Below, piece by piece: positions 1 through 5,630 of a stretch of 5,630 bases of DNA. Position 1 is the first letter of the stretch, and every line of letters begins with the position of its first letter. The DNA lies in NCBI GenBank assembly GCA_003643975.1, contig QNAR01000119.1, positions 1-5,630 on the forward strand, in the 5' to 3' direction. The stretch is from Thermotogae bacterium (GTDB lineage Bacteria > Thermotogota > Thermotogae > Petrotogales > Kosmotogaceae). The notes below the pieces were generated by a model. The model had not been told where the DNA came from. It worked only from the letters and a program-made list of their open reading frames with translations, and made no database searches. The position numbers and the translations under genes are program-made.

Positions 1-33
1 AGGTTGTGGGTTCAAATCCCACCGTTGGCTCCA
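1..33 (+). tRNA. 3' end of a tRNA gene, probably tRNA-Thr (partial)
   Basis: Only the 3' part is in the window. Bases 1-5 (AGGTT) fit the variable loop. Bases 6-10 (GTGGG) and 18-22 (CCCAC) form a perfect five-pair T stem around the canonical seven-base loop TTCAAAT (11-17). Bases 23-29 (CGTTGGC) are the 3' strand of the acceptor stem, base 30 (T) is the discriminator, and CCA (31-33) is encoded in the gene. The 5' strand, D arm and anticodon lie upstream, so the isotype cannot be read. A U73 discriminator with an inferred G1-C72, C2-G71, C3-G70 acceptor end fits tRNA-Thr best; Gly and Cys are alternatives because they also often carry U73. It does not look like tRNA-Ile, the TilS substrate, which normally ends in ACCA. 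Confidence 0.93.
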
Positions 34-58
34 GCGCCCATATGGGCGCTTTACTTTT
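33..58 (+). terminator. Intrinsic terminator of the tRNA gene
   Basis: Bases 33-50 are an 18-base perfect palindrome (AGCGCCCATATGGGCGCT). It can form a stem of AGCGCCC (33-39) with GGGCGCT (44-50) closed by an ATAT loop. The T-rich stretch TTTACTTTT (50-58) follows immediately. This is the form of a rho-independent terminator on the + strand. The minus-strand side has no T tract, so it should act in one direction only. The stem begins on the final A of the tRNA CCA, leaving no spacer between the mature tRNA end and the hairpin. Confidence 0.85.
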
Positions 59-64
59 AGTATG

Positions 65-72
65 GGAAGTGA
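65..72 (+). promoter_or_regulatory. Ribosome binding site deciding the tilS start
   Basis: GGAAGTGA differs from the Shine-Dalgarno consensus GGAGGTGA at one base and ends five bases before the ATG at 78. This selects ATG 78 over the GTG at 6, which lies inside the tRNA T arm, and over the ATG at 42, which lies in the terminator loop and stem. Confidence 0.75.
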
Positions 73-77
73 TTCAT

Positions 78-1472
78 ATGACCTCCGCATTTGCAGAGAA
101 AGTGCTGAGATTCATTGAAGAGTATAAAATGATCAAGCCTGGTGAGAGGATTCTTGTAGCAGTGTCCGGTGGAAAAGATTCGATGGCCCTTCTTCACTTC
201 CTAAGCGAAAACGCTGTTTCTTTAAAATGTGAATTAGTTGCCGCAAATCTCGATCATGGCCTTAGAGGTTCTGAAGGACAATTAGAAGCCAAAATGATCA
301 GAGCTTTTTGTGAAAAAAGAAAGATACCCTTCTACCACAAGATGGCTGATGTGAGAAAATTCATGTTGGAAAACAGGGGTTTATCTCCTGAAGAGGCAGC
401 AAGGTTGAAAAGATTGGAGTTTTTAAACAGCGCAAAGACATTTTTCAAAGCTGATAAAGTCGCTATTGCGCATCATTTAAACGATTTAGCCGAAACTATA
501 TTAATGAGACTGATTCGTGGCACGGGGTTAAAAGGGCTGTTAGGAATGAAGCCCGTCGATGGATTTATAATCCGCCCGTTTTTGTCCACGACGGTGCATG
601 ATATCAAAGATTATGTTACAATTAACATGATTCCATTCAGTAGCGATAAAACAAACGTTATTGAGGATTTTGACAGGAATTTTATCAGGCATCGAATCAC
701 GCCATTGCTAAGGCAACTGAACCCGGCATATGAAAGGGCATTTTGGAGATTTTTTTTGAACACTTTAGAAGATTACGGTTTTTTGGAGAAAAATGTTGCC
801 GAATTAATGAAGTTAACCTTATGGATCAATGGACAAGCTCTTGTTGAGAAAGAAGCTTTAATATCCCGTGAATGGCCCGTGGTTGCAGAGTATCTAAGAA
901 CAGTTGTACAACGCCTTTCAAGGAAGGGTTATCCACCGACACGAGAAAGGATAATGGCATTAAAAAAGCTTTTAAGATCTCCTAGAAATGGTTGGACAAT
1001 CCAATTTTCAGACGGAGTTGATTGTGTTAGCAAGGGCAAATACATCATATTTCATAATGAACTCTTTAGCACCAGTTCATGGTCAAAGAAAATTGAAACG
1101 TTTCCCAGCAGCATCGAAATGGAATCCGGCAAAGTATGGATTGATATTGTGAAAGATATTCCGGAGAGTATGGACGGTAGCGATATAGCTGTATGTCCAA
1201 TTAGCGTGGTCAGAATGCCTTTGTTGTTGAGGAAGGCATTGGAAAGTGATAAATTTGTACCCTTTGGTTTGCATAGCAGCAAAAGCGTAATATCACTTGC
1301 GGCTCATGAAGCACCACCGGACGTGTTTTTAAATCTCATGGTTCTGGAAGACAGCAAAGGAAGGATTTTATGGATTCCCGGGGTGAGAGTGAGCGAGCAT
1401 TGCAGGTTTTGTGGCGAAGAAAACGAATTTCTCCTCTTTAGGTTCGAAAGGAGGTCAACACGTGGAACGTAG
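78..1472 (+). CDS. tilS: tRNA(Ile)-lysidine synthase TilS
   Basis: The product has 464 residues, within the usual size of full-length TilS. The family uses ATP and lysine to convert C34 of the CAU-anticodon tRNA-Ile to lysidine, which switches charging from Met to Ile and decoding from AUG to AUA; it acts in the cytoplasm. The PP-loop ATP-pyrophosphatase motif SGGKDS is at residues 30-35. It is followed by LDHGLRG (58-64), the GLSPEEAAR segment (101-109), HHLNDLAET (132-140), RGTGLKGLLGM (147-157) and RNFIRHR (200-206), all in the expected order. A weaker C-terminal TilS domain runs from about residue 380 to the end and keeps the ILWIPG element (430-435). The start is ATG 78 because of its ribosome binding site. 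The last 11 bases overlap ftsH, and the ftsH ribosome binding site lies inside the tilS 3' end. No promoter is recognisable in the short gap behind the tRNA terminator. The assignment is secure; the C-terminal domain is diverged. Confidence 0.95.
   Translation: MTSAFAEKVLRFIEEYKMIKPGERILVAVSGGKDSMALLHFLSENAVSLKCELVAANLDHGLRGSEGQLEAKMIRAFCEKRKIPFYHKMADVRKFMLENRGLSPEEAARLKRLEFLNSAKTFFKADKVAIAHHLNDLAETILMRLIRGTGLKGLLGMKPVDGFIIRPFLSTTVHDIKDYVTINMIPFSSDKTNVIEDFDRNFIRHRITPLLRQLNPAYERAFWRFFLNTLEDYGFLEKNVAELMKLTLWINGQALVEKEALISREWPVVAEYLRTVVQRLSRKGYPPTRERIMALKKLLRSPRNGWTIQFSDGVDCVSKGKYIIFHNELFSTSSWSKKIETFPSSIEMESGKVWIDIVKDIPESMDGSDIAVCPISVVRMPLLLRKALESDKFVPFGLHSSKSVISLAAHEAPPDVFLNLMVLEDSKGRILWIPGVRVSEHCRFCGEENEFLLFRFERRSTRGT
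1447..1455 (+). promoter_or_regulatory. Strong ribosome binding site for ftsH
   Basis: AAAGGAGGT is a near-ideal Shine-Dalgarno sequence and lies six bases before the GTG at 1462. It is located inside the tilS coding sequence. It decides the ftsH start: an in-frame GTG at 1411 would add 17 residues, but it lies in the middle of tilS with no comparable site upstream, and the added residues precede the basic N-terminus and first membrane segment expected of FtsH. Confidence 0.85.
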
Positions 1473-3408
1473 ACCCAAATTTGGTATGATTTTATTTTAC
1501 TTGGTATTTGGCATATTTCTCATAGTGGCACTTAGGGGTCTTTATCCAAGTAATGAAGTGAATACAGTTCAATACAGTGAATTCATTAGAGAACTCGAGC
1601 TGAATAACATAGAGGAACTGGTTATTTATGATGATGGGCGAGTTGCATATTCGAAATTTATCAGCGGTAAGCCAAAGGCTTATCAAACATATGTGTCGCC
1701 GCAAACGCTTTCTACTGACCAGTTTCAGTCTCTGGTTGATAATTTGGTGAAAAAGGGCGTAGAAGTGAGATATGAAAAGAGTAACGATTCAATGTTCTGG
1801 GTCAACCTGCTTGGAACAATAATACCTCTTGCCATAATCATATTCATCTGGTTTTTTGCCATGCGGTCATTATCGGGAAGAAATTCACAGGCTTTTACGT
1901 TCACAAAAAGCCCGGCGAAGAAATATGTAGCGTCAGGAAAAAAGGTGAGTTTTAAAGATGTTGCAGGCGTTGATGAAGCTGTCGAAGAACTGAAGGATGC
2001 GGTCAGTTATTTGAAAGACCCCAATATTTTTTCTGAAACGGGAGCGAGAATGCCAAAAGGCATTTTGCTTGTTGGACCGCCGGGGACCGGGAAAACGCTT
2101 CTTGCAAGGGCCGTTGCAGGTGAAGCCGATGTTCCCTTTTTCTTTATAAGTGGATCTGACTTTGTAGAGCTTTTCGTTGGTGTTGGTGCGGCGAGAGTAA
2201 GAGATCTTTTTACCCAAGCGAAAGCAAACGCTCCGTCTATAATTTTCATAGATGAGATCGATGCCGTCGGAAGACATAGAGGGGCAGGGCTTGGTGGCGG
2301 ACATGATGAAAGAGAACAAACTCTAAACCAGATCCTTGTGGAAATGGACGGATTCGATGAAAAGTCCGGAGTCATTGTAATGGCTGCAACAAACAGACCC
2401 GACATTTTGGATAGGGCTCTTCTCAGGCCTGGAAGATTTGATAAGAAAATTTCCGTTGATCCGCCTGATGTTAAGGGAAGGGTGGAGATATTAAAAATTC
2501 ACATGCGAGGAAAACCCATTGATCCGGATATTGATGTATGGCTGCTTGCACAAAGAACTCCGGGCTTTGTTGGCGCGGATTTAGAAAACCTTATAAATGA
2601 AGCGGCTATACTCGCAGCTAGACGGAAAAGAAAATTAATAGGAATGAATGAATTTGACGAAGCCATTGATAGAGTTATTGCAGGTCCAGCGAAGAAATCA
2701 AAAATAATGAATCCCAGAGAAAAGCGTATAGTTGCATATCATGAACTTGGGCATGCTCTTGTTGGATTGACTTTGCCAAACGCCTACCCGGTCCATAAAA
2801 TATCTGTAATTCCGCGCGGAGTAGCAGCTCTTGGTTTTACACAAAGTTTGCCAGCAGAGGACAAGTATCTCAATTCAAAATCCGAAATGCTTGATAACCT
2901 TGCTCAAATACTTGGAGGAAGAGCCGCTGAAGAAGTGGTTTTTGGTGAAATCACCACCGGTGCTGCCAATGACCTGGAAAAGGCCACTACCATTGCTAGA
3001 GCGATGGTATGCCAGCTCGGCATGAGTGAAAGACTTGGCCCAATCGCATGGGGCCGGGAAGAAAGTGAGGTATTTCTGGGCCGAGAATTAACTCGCATGA
3101 GGAATTATAGTGAGGAAATAGCAAGTGAAATAGACAACGAGGTCAAAAAGATAGTGTTGACTTCTTATGATAAAGCGAAGGAAATCATAACCAGATTTCG
3201 AGAAAAATTGGACAAAGCGGCAAATGACCTCATTGAAAAAGAAACGATCACAGGCAGGGAACTTGCAGAAATAGTGGGTTTAGTTGAGGATGGAAATTAC
3301 TACCGCGAACCCGAGCTTGATAAAGGCAAAACAGGTGCTGATAAAAAGCAAAAGACTCTTGAAGATAAAGAACAAAAGACTCTTGAAAATGAAAGGGAAG
3401 AAGCATGA
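1462..3408 (+). CDS. ftsH: ATP-dependent zinc metalloprotease FtsH
   Basis: The product has 648 residues, a typical FtsH length. FtsH is a hexameric protease of the inner membrane that extracts and degrades damaged membrane proteins and selected cytoplasmic proteins. A short basic N-terminus leads into membrane segment 1 (about 8-24). An extracytoplasmic domain (about 25-112) and membrane segment 2 (about 113-134) follow. The AAA+ domain has Walker A GPPGTGKT (205-212), the pore loop FVG (238-240), Walker B IIFIDE (260-265) and the second region of homology with arginine fingers R322 and R325. The M41 peptidase domain has HELGH (427-431); H427 and H431 are zinc ligands, E428 is catalytic, and D504 in the NDLEKAT stretch is the expected third ligand. 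A charged tail contains a short tandem repeat (627-642). Translation starts at GTG behind a strong ribosome binding site, overlapping tilS by 11 bases; the stop overlaps the next start as ATGA. All catalytic residues are present, so it should be active. Confidence 0.98.
   Translation: MERRPKFGMILFYLVFGIFLIVALRGLYPSNEVNTVQYSEFIRELELNNIEELVIYDDGRVAYSKFISGKPKAYQTYVSPQTLSTDQFQSLVDNLVKKGVEVRYEKSNDSMFWVNLLGTIIPLAIIIFIWFFAMRSLSGRNSQAFTFTKSPAKKYVASGKKVSFKDVAGVDEAVEELKDAVSYLKDPNIFSETGARMPKGILLVGPPGTGKTLLARAVAGEADVPFFFISGSDFVELFVGVGAARVRDLFTQAKANAPSIIFIDEIDAVGRHRGAGLGGGHDEREQTLNQILVEMDGFDEKSGVIVMAATNRPDILDRALLRPGRFDKKISVDPPDVKGRVEILKIHMRGKPIDPDIDVWLLAQRTPGFVGADLENLINEAAILAARRKRKLIGMNEFDEAIDRVIAGPAKKSKIMNPREKRIVAYHELGHALVGLTLPNAYPVHKISVIPRGVAALGFTQSLPAEDKYLNSKSEMLDNLAQILGGRAAEEVVFGEITTGAANDLEKATTIARAMVCQLGMSERLGPIAWGREESEVFLGRELTRMRNYSEEIASEIDNEVKKIVLTSYDKAKEIITRFREKLDKAANDLIEKETITGRELAEIVGLVEDGNYYREPELDKGKTGADKKQKTLEDKEQKTLENEREEA
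3340..3387 (+). repeat. Two-copy 24-base tandem repeat in the ftsH tail
   Basis: Two adjacent 24-base units (3340-3363 and 3364-3387) match at 22 of 24 positions, differing only in the third codon (AAG versus GAA). They encode DKKQKTLE and DKEQKTLE at FtsH residues 627-642. The unit is a whole number of codons, so copy-number change would keep the frame. It lies in the charged C-terminal tail, after the peptidase domain, where FtsH proteins vary freely. Confidence 0.9.
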
Positions 3409-3800
3409 AGCTTGAAGAACTAAACGGGAAGCAATTTACTGCGAATCTGGAAACCGATAGTCCTGAATTTTTGTGGAGAGAACGCCCTGATGTTGAAGGA
3501 TTGAATCTCATGTCAACCAGTGGCATTCAAAAAATGTTGTTGAATTTTTCCAGAGAAATGCTGAGTCCCTTTGAATCGGAATCGGAAGTGTTCGTGGTTA
3601 CTTTTGTCAAGCTGGAACATATCGATATCGCGCTTGTGAAGAGGCCTTTAGAGCTAAATTTCACAATCAGTGTAAAGGATAGAAATGTGATTTTTGAAGG
3701 CGTTGCAAGCCAAGAACACATATTGGTGGCAAAATACACCTTGGTAAGGCGAAAAGTGTCTCTTGAAAGCATTGGAAGGAGACTAAGTGAGAAAGCCTAG
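3405..3800 (+). CDS. Small hotdog-fold (FlK thioesterase-like) protein, function unknown
   Basis: The product has 131 residues with no signal peptide or membrane segment, so it is probably cytoplasmic. The order of elements suggests a single hotdog domain of the fluoroacetyl-CoA thioesterase (FlK)-like type. A LMSTSGIQKMLLNFSREML segment (35-53) resembles the central helix, and the strands FVVTFVKLEHID (63-74), LELNFTISV (82-90), VIFEGVAS (95-102) and HILVAKYTLVRR (105-116) follow. T38 and H72 are spaced as the catalytic Thr and His of FlK (34 residues apart), but the position expected for the catalytic Glu, eight residues after T38, is L46. Thioesterase activity is therefore uncertain; acyl-CoA or other ligand binding is an alternative. 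The family call is from pattern, not a search. The ATG overlaps the ftsH stop (ATGA), with only a weak AAAGGGAAG upstream, so translation probably depends on reinitiation after ftsH. The 3' end overlaps the next gene by 14 bases. Confidence 0.9.
   Translation: MKLEELNGKQFTANLETDSPEFLWRERPDVEGLNLMSTSGIQKMLLNFSREMLSPFESESEVFVVTFVKLEHIDIALVKRPLELNFTISVKDRNVIFEGVASQEHILVAKYTLVRRKVSLESIGRRLSEKA
3776..3781 (+). promoter_or_regulatory. Ribosome binding site deciding the radical SAM gene start
   Basis: AAGGAG lies five bases before the GTG at 3787, within the end of the preceding gene. It supports GTG 3787 as the start although this produces a 14-base overlap with the upstream gene. Confidence 0.75.
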
Positions 3801-5250
3801 GACTTTGGATTCGTGGCGTGAATACAATAAAGTTCTGGCCTATCAAAACGCTGAAAGCTTTCTAGAATCTGTTGATTTGAATGGATCACTGGAAGTGGCG
3901 CTGATTTATCCAAATGCCTATGAAGTGGCTAGTGCGAGTTTGTCTTTTCACGATTTGTACGCTCGTTTCAATGCTTTACCAAATGTAAGGTGTGAGAGGT
4001 TCTTTTTCGATAGGTCATTCAAAAAATTTTACTCCATAGATTCCTTGAAGCCGCTGGATGAGTTCAGAATTTGGGCTTTTTCAGTGCATTTTGAATTAGA
4101 TGTGTTGAATATTATCGATGTGTTGCTTGGTTATAAGATACCGCTGTTACACGAAAAAAGGAACGCATTTCATCCAGTTGTGGTTATCGGTGGAGCTCTG
4201 ACTTATTTTAACAATGCGCTTTTGAGCTTGCTTGGAGATGTAGTTCATTCAGGGGATTTGACAGATGAATTTTTGTCAATCTTGAGGTCTTTGACAGGAA
4301 AAGAGAGTCGTTCTGAAATAATCAATGCTTTTAAAGAAGACCCAAATGCGGTTGAAGGGGAGGACTTTTTGCCCGCAATATCGCACAAGCTATCAAAAAG
4401 TGTCTTCATGACCGACAAGGCCGCTTTTGGTTCTCGGTTTTTAATAGAGATAGGAAGAGGATGCAAAAGGGCGTGTAAGTTTTGTGTAGCTGGGCATACT
4501 TTTGGTAGAGAAAGGTTTCTTCCCACCGATGAGTTGAAAAAGGAAATTGATTCACGTAAAGGGCAGATTGAAAACGTTGGTCTGGTTGCAGCAACTGTTA
4601 CTGATTACCCATGGCTTGAAGAAGTTATTTCTTATTTCAGTAGCGAAAGATTTAAGGTTTCAGTTTCTTCGTTAAGGCTTGACTCACTTTCAGGAGAGCT
4701 GTTGCAGCTACTTAAAAAGTCAGGTCAAAGCCAATTTACCATTGCCCCTGAAGGTGGAAGTCAGAGAATTAGGAATAGTTTTTCAAAAGGGATCAGTGAG
4801 GAACATATTCATAAAGCCTTAAAAATGGGTCTGACTGCCGGGTTTAAAAAGATAAAATTGTATTATATTTTTGGAGCTATCTTTGAATCAGAAGAAGACA
4901 GAAAGGGTATTGTTAAGCAGATTCACGAAGCAAGAAAAATGGGATATTCACAGGTTGTAGTAAGCTTGAATCCATTGATACCGAAACCCAGAACGCCCTT
5001 TGCGGAGTTACCAATGCTGGATATTGATAAACTACGAAAAATTGAATTTGAATTGAGGAACCAGCTCAATATGAAAGGTGTAAAAGTAGATTTCGAAAGC
5101 CTGAAAGAATCAGTTATGCAATTTAGTATAGCCAACATAACCAGCGATGATGCCATAGAATTTCTTGAAAATAGATCTTTTACAACTGAAAGAAAAAAAT
5201 ATCTTCTGGGTCTGGCAAGAAGAATTAATTCAAAGCGAAAGGAGTGGTGA
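3787..5250 (+). CDS. Radical SAM protein with cobalamin-binding-like N-terminal domain, function unknown
   Basis: The product has 487 residues. The cluster motif CX3CX2C is at C226, C230 and C233 (in RGCKRACKFC), the sequence that binds the [4Fe-4S] cluster and S-adenosylmethionine in radical SAM enzymes. Other core elements are APEGGSQR (320-327), KIKLYYIFG ending at G363, and NPLIPKPRTPF (395-405), the last typical of the B12-binding-type radical SAM proteins. Residues about 35-170 resemble the N-terminal Rossmann-like domain of the uncharacterised radical SAM family TIGR03960 (elements LIYPNAYEVA, AFSVHFELDVLNI, VVVIGGALTYFN). However, no DxHxxG cobalamin-ligating motif is visible, so B12 binding is doubtful. 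The protein ends soon after the core and lacks the fused DUF2344 domain that many relatives have. Family placement is recalled rather than searched, and the substrate is unknown. The GTG start follows AAGGAG; the next gene begins two bases after the stop. Confidence 0.94.
   Translation: MRKPRTLDSWREYNKVLAYQNAESFLESVDLNGSLEVALIYPNAYEVASASLSFHDLYARFNALPNVRCERFFFDRSFKKFYSIDSLKPLDEFRIWAFSVHFELDVLNIIDVLLGYKIPLLHEKRNAFHPVVVIGGALTYFNNALLSLLGDVVHSGDLTDEFLSILRSLTGKESRSEIINAFKEDPNAVEGEDFLPAISHKLSKSVFMTDKAAFGSRFLIEIGRGCKRACKFCVAGHTFGRERFLPTDELKKEIDSRKGQIENVGLVAATVTDYPWLEEVISYFSSERFKVSVSSLRLDSLSGELLQLLKKSGQSQFTIAPEGGSQRIRNSFSKGISEEHIHKALKMGLTAGFKKIKLYYIFGAIFESEEDRKGIVKQIHEARKMGYSQVVVSLNPLIPKPRTPFAELPMLDIDKLRKIEFELRNQLNMKGVKVDFESLKESVMQFSIANITSDDAIEFLENRSFTTERKKYLLGLARRINSKRKEW
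5241..5244 (+). promoter_or_regulatory. Ribosome binding site for the response regulator
   Basis: GGAG, within AAAGGAGTGG, ends eight bases before the ATG at 5253 and lies in the last codons of the radical SAM gene. It supports that ATG as the start. Confidence 0.7.
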
Positions 5251-5252
5251 GA

Positions 5253-5630
5253 ATGGCCAAGAAAAACATCCTTGTGATCGATGACGAACCTTCTATAGTT
5301 GAACTTTTGGCGTTCAATCTCAAAAAGGAAGGTTACGATGTTTTCAAAGCTTACGACGCTGAGGAAGCGCTACGTGTTTCTGAAGACAATGAAATTGACA
5401 TGTTCATCGTTGACATTATGCTTCCTGGAATGGATGGGTTCGAACTTGTTAGAAACCTTAGAAGCTCAGAGAAATACAGACAAGTTCCAGTCATTTTCCT
5501 CAGCGCAAGAAGTGAAGAATTCGATAAAGTACTCGGACTCGAACTGGGGGCTGACGACTATATAACCAAGCCTTTTAGTGTCAGAGAGGTATTAGCAAGG
5601 ATTAGAGCTGTATTCAGAAGAATTCAGCAA
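5253..5630 (+). CDS. Response regulator receiver domain, OmpR/PhoB type (3' end missing)
   Basis: An open frame of 126 codons runs without a stop to the window edge, so the gene is cut. It encodes a complete receiver domain: the acidic pair D10-D11 in VIDDEP for Mg2+, the phosphoacceptor D54 in FIVDIMLPGMDG, the switch S84 in FLSAR, and the conserved K106 in GADDYITKPF. The following stretch REVLARIRAVFRR (111-123) is the alpha5 helix and linker start typical of OmpR/PhoB transcription factors, so a winged-helix DNA-binding domain is expected downstream but cannot be seen. Such proteins are phosphorylated by a partner sensor kinase, whose gene may lie beyond the window. The start ATG is two bases after the radical SAM stop, so it is probably in the same operon. 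The signal and target genes cannot be inferred. A PhoB-like role is possible, but a gene symbol is not justified. Confidence 0.95.
   Translation, partial: MAKKNILVIDDEPSIVELLAFNLKKEGYDVFKAYDAEEALRVSEDNEIDMFIVDIMLPGMDGFELVRNLRSSEKYRQVPVIFLSARSEEFDKVLGLELGADDYITKPFSVREVLARIRAVFRRIQQ

Noticed and set aside
1..33. Possibility that the tRNA is the TilS substrate tRNA-Ile(CAU)
   Set aside because: The discriminator is T, giving TCCA, whereas tRNA-Ile normally ends in ACCA; the anticodon is outside the window.
1..50. tRNA 3' end as an integration (attachment) site for a mobile element
   Set aside because: No integrase gene follows, the downstream genes are housekeeping in character, and no second copy of the tRNA end was noticed in the window.
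58..63. TAGTAT as a -10 promoter element for tilS
   Set aside because: It matches TATAAT at only four of six positions and has no -35-like sequence at the right spacing, so a promoter call is not supported.
6..77. Upstream extension of tilS to GTG 6 or ATG 42
   Set aside because: GTG 6 is in the tRNA T arm and ATG 42 is in the terminator hairpin; neither has a ribosome binding site, whereas ATG 78 does and gives the normal TilS N-terminus.
1411..1461. N-terminal extension of ftsH from GTG 1411
   Set aside because: It lies within tilS without a good ribosome binding site, while GTG 1462 follows a near-perfect one at the right distance.
1933..2405. Two long minus-strand open frames (128 and 132 codons)
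   Set aside because: They lie opposite the highly conserved AAA+ domain of ftsH, and their translations show no recognisable domain; they are shadows of the codon pattern of ftsH.
3037..3055. GC-rich hairpin (GGCCC with GGGCC) in ftsH
   Set aside because: It is inside conserved coding sequence and has no T tract after it, so it does not look like a terminator or attenuator.
5299..5565. An 88-codon plus-strand open frame
   Set aside because: It is out of frame with the response regulator receiver domain, whose motifs are all intact in the frame from 5253.

Overview
The window is a compact stretch of bacterial chromosome in which every gene lies on the + strand. It is moderately AT-rich and uses many AGA/AGG arginine codons, strong AAGGAG-type ribosome binding sites, GTG starts and gene overlaps. 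The order tRNA - tilS - ftsH - small protein - radical SAM protein - response regulator, together with the protein style, suggests a member of the Thermotogota (Kosmotoga/Mesotoga-like). That assignment is from memory of the lineage, not a search, and is moderate to low in confidence.

Layout: (1) bases 1-33 are the 3' end of a tRNA gene, probably tRNA-Thr, with encoded CCA. (2) An 18-base perfect palindrome starting on the last A of that CCA and followed by T-rich sequence is the tRNA terminator. (3) tilS (78-1472) encodes tRNA(Ile)-lysidine synthase. (4) ftsH (1462-3408) encodes the membrane AAA+ zinc protease. (5) A 131-residue protein (3405-3800) looks like a hotdog-fold, FlK-like thioesterase relative. 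(6) A 487-residue radical SAM protein (3787-5250) carries a degenerate cobalamin-binding-like N-terminal domain. (7) The receiver domain of an OmpR/PhoB-type response regulator (5253 onward) is cut by the window end.

The five protein genes are packed with overlaps of 11, 4 and 14 bases and then a 2-base gap, so they almost certainly form one operon with translational coupling. No intergenic space of any size exists apart from the 44 bases between the tRNA and tilS. tilS and ftsH are essential-type housekeeping genes (AUA decoding and membrane protein quality control) that are neighbours in many bacteria. The hotdog protein and radical SAM protein form the uncharacterised part of the window, and their 14-base overlap suggests they may work together. 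I see no mobile element, CRISPR array, phage gene or defence system.
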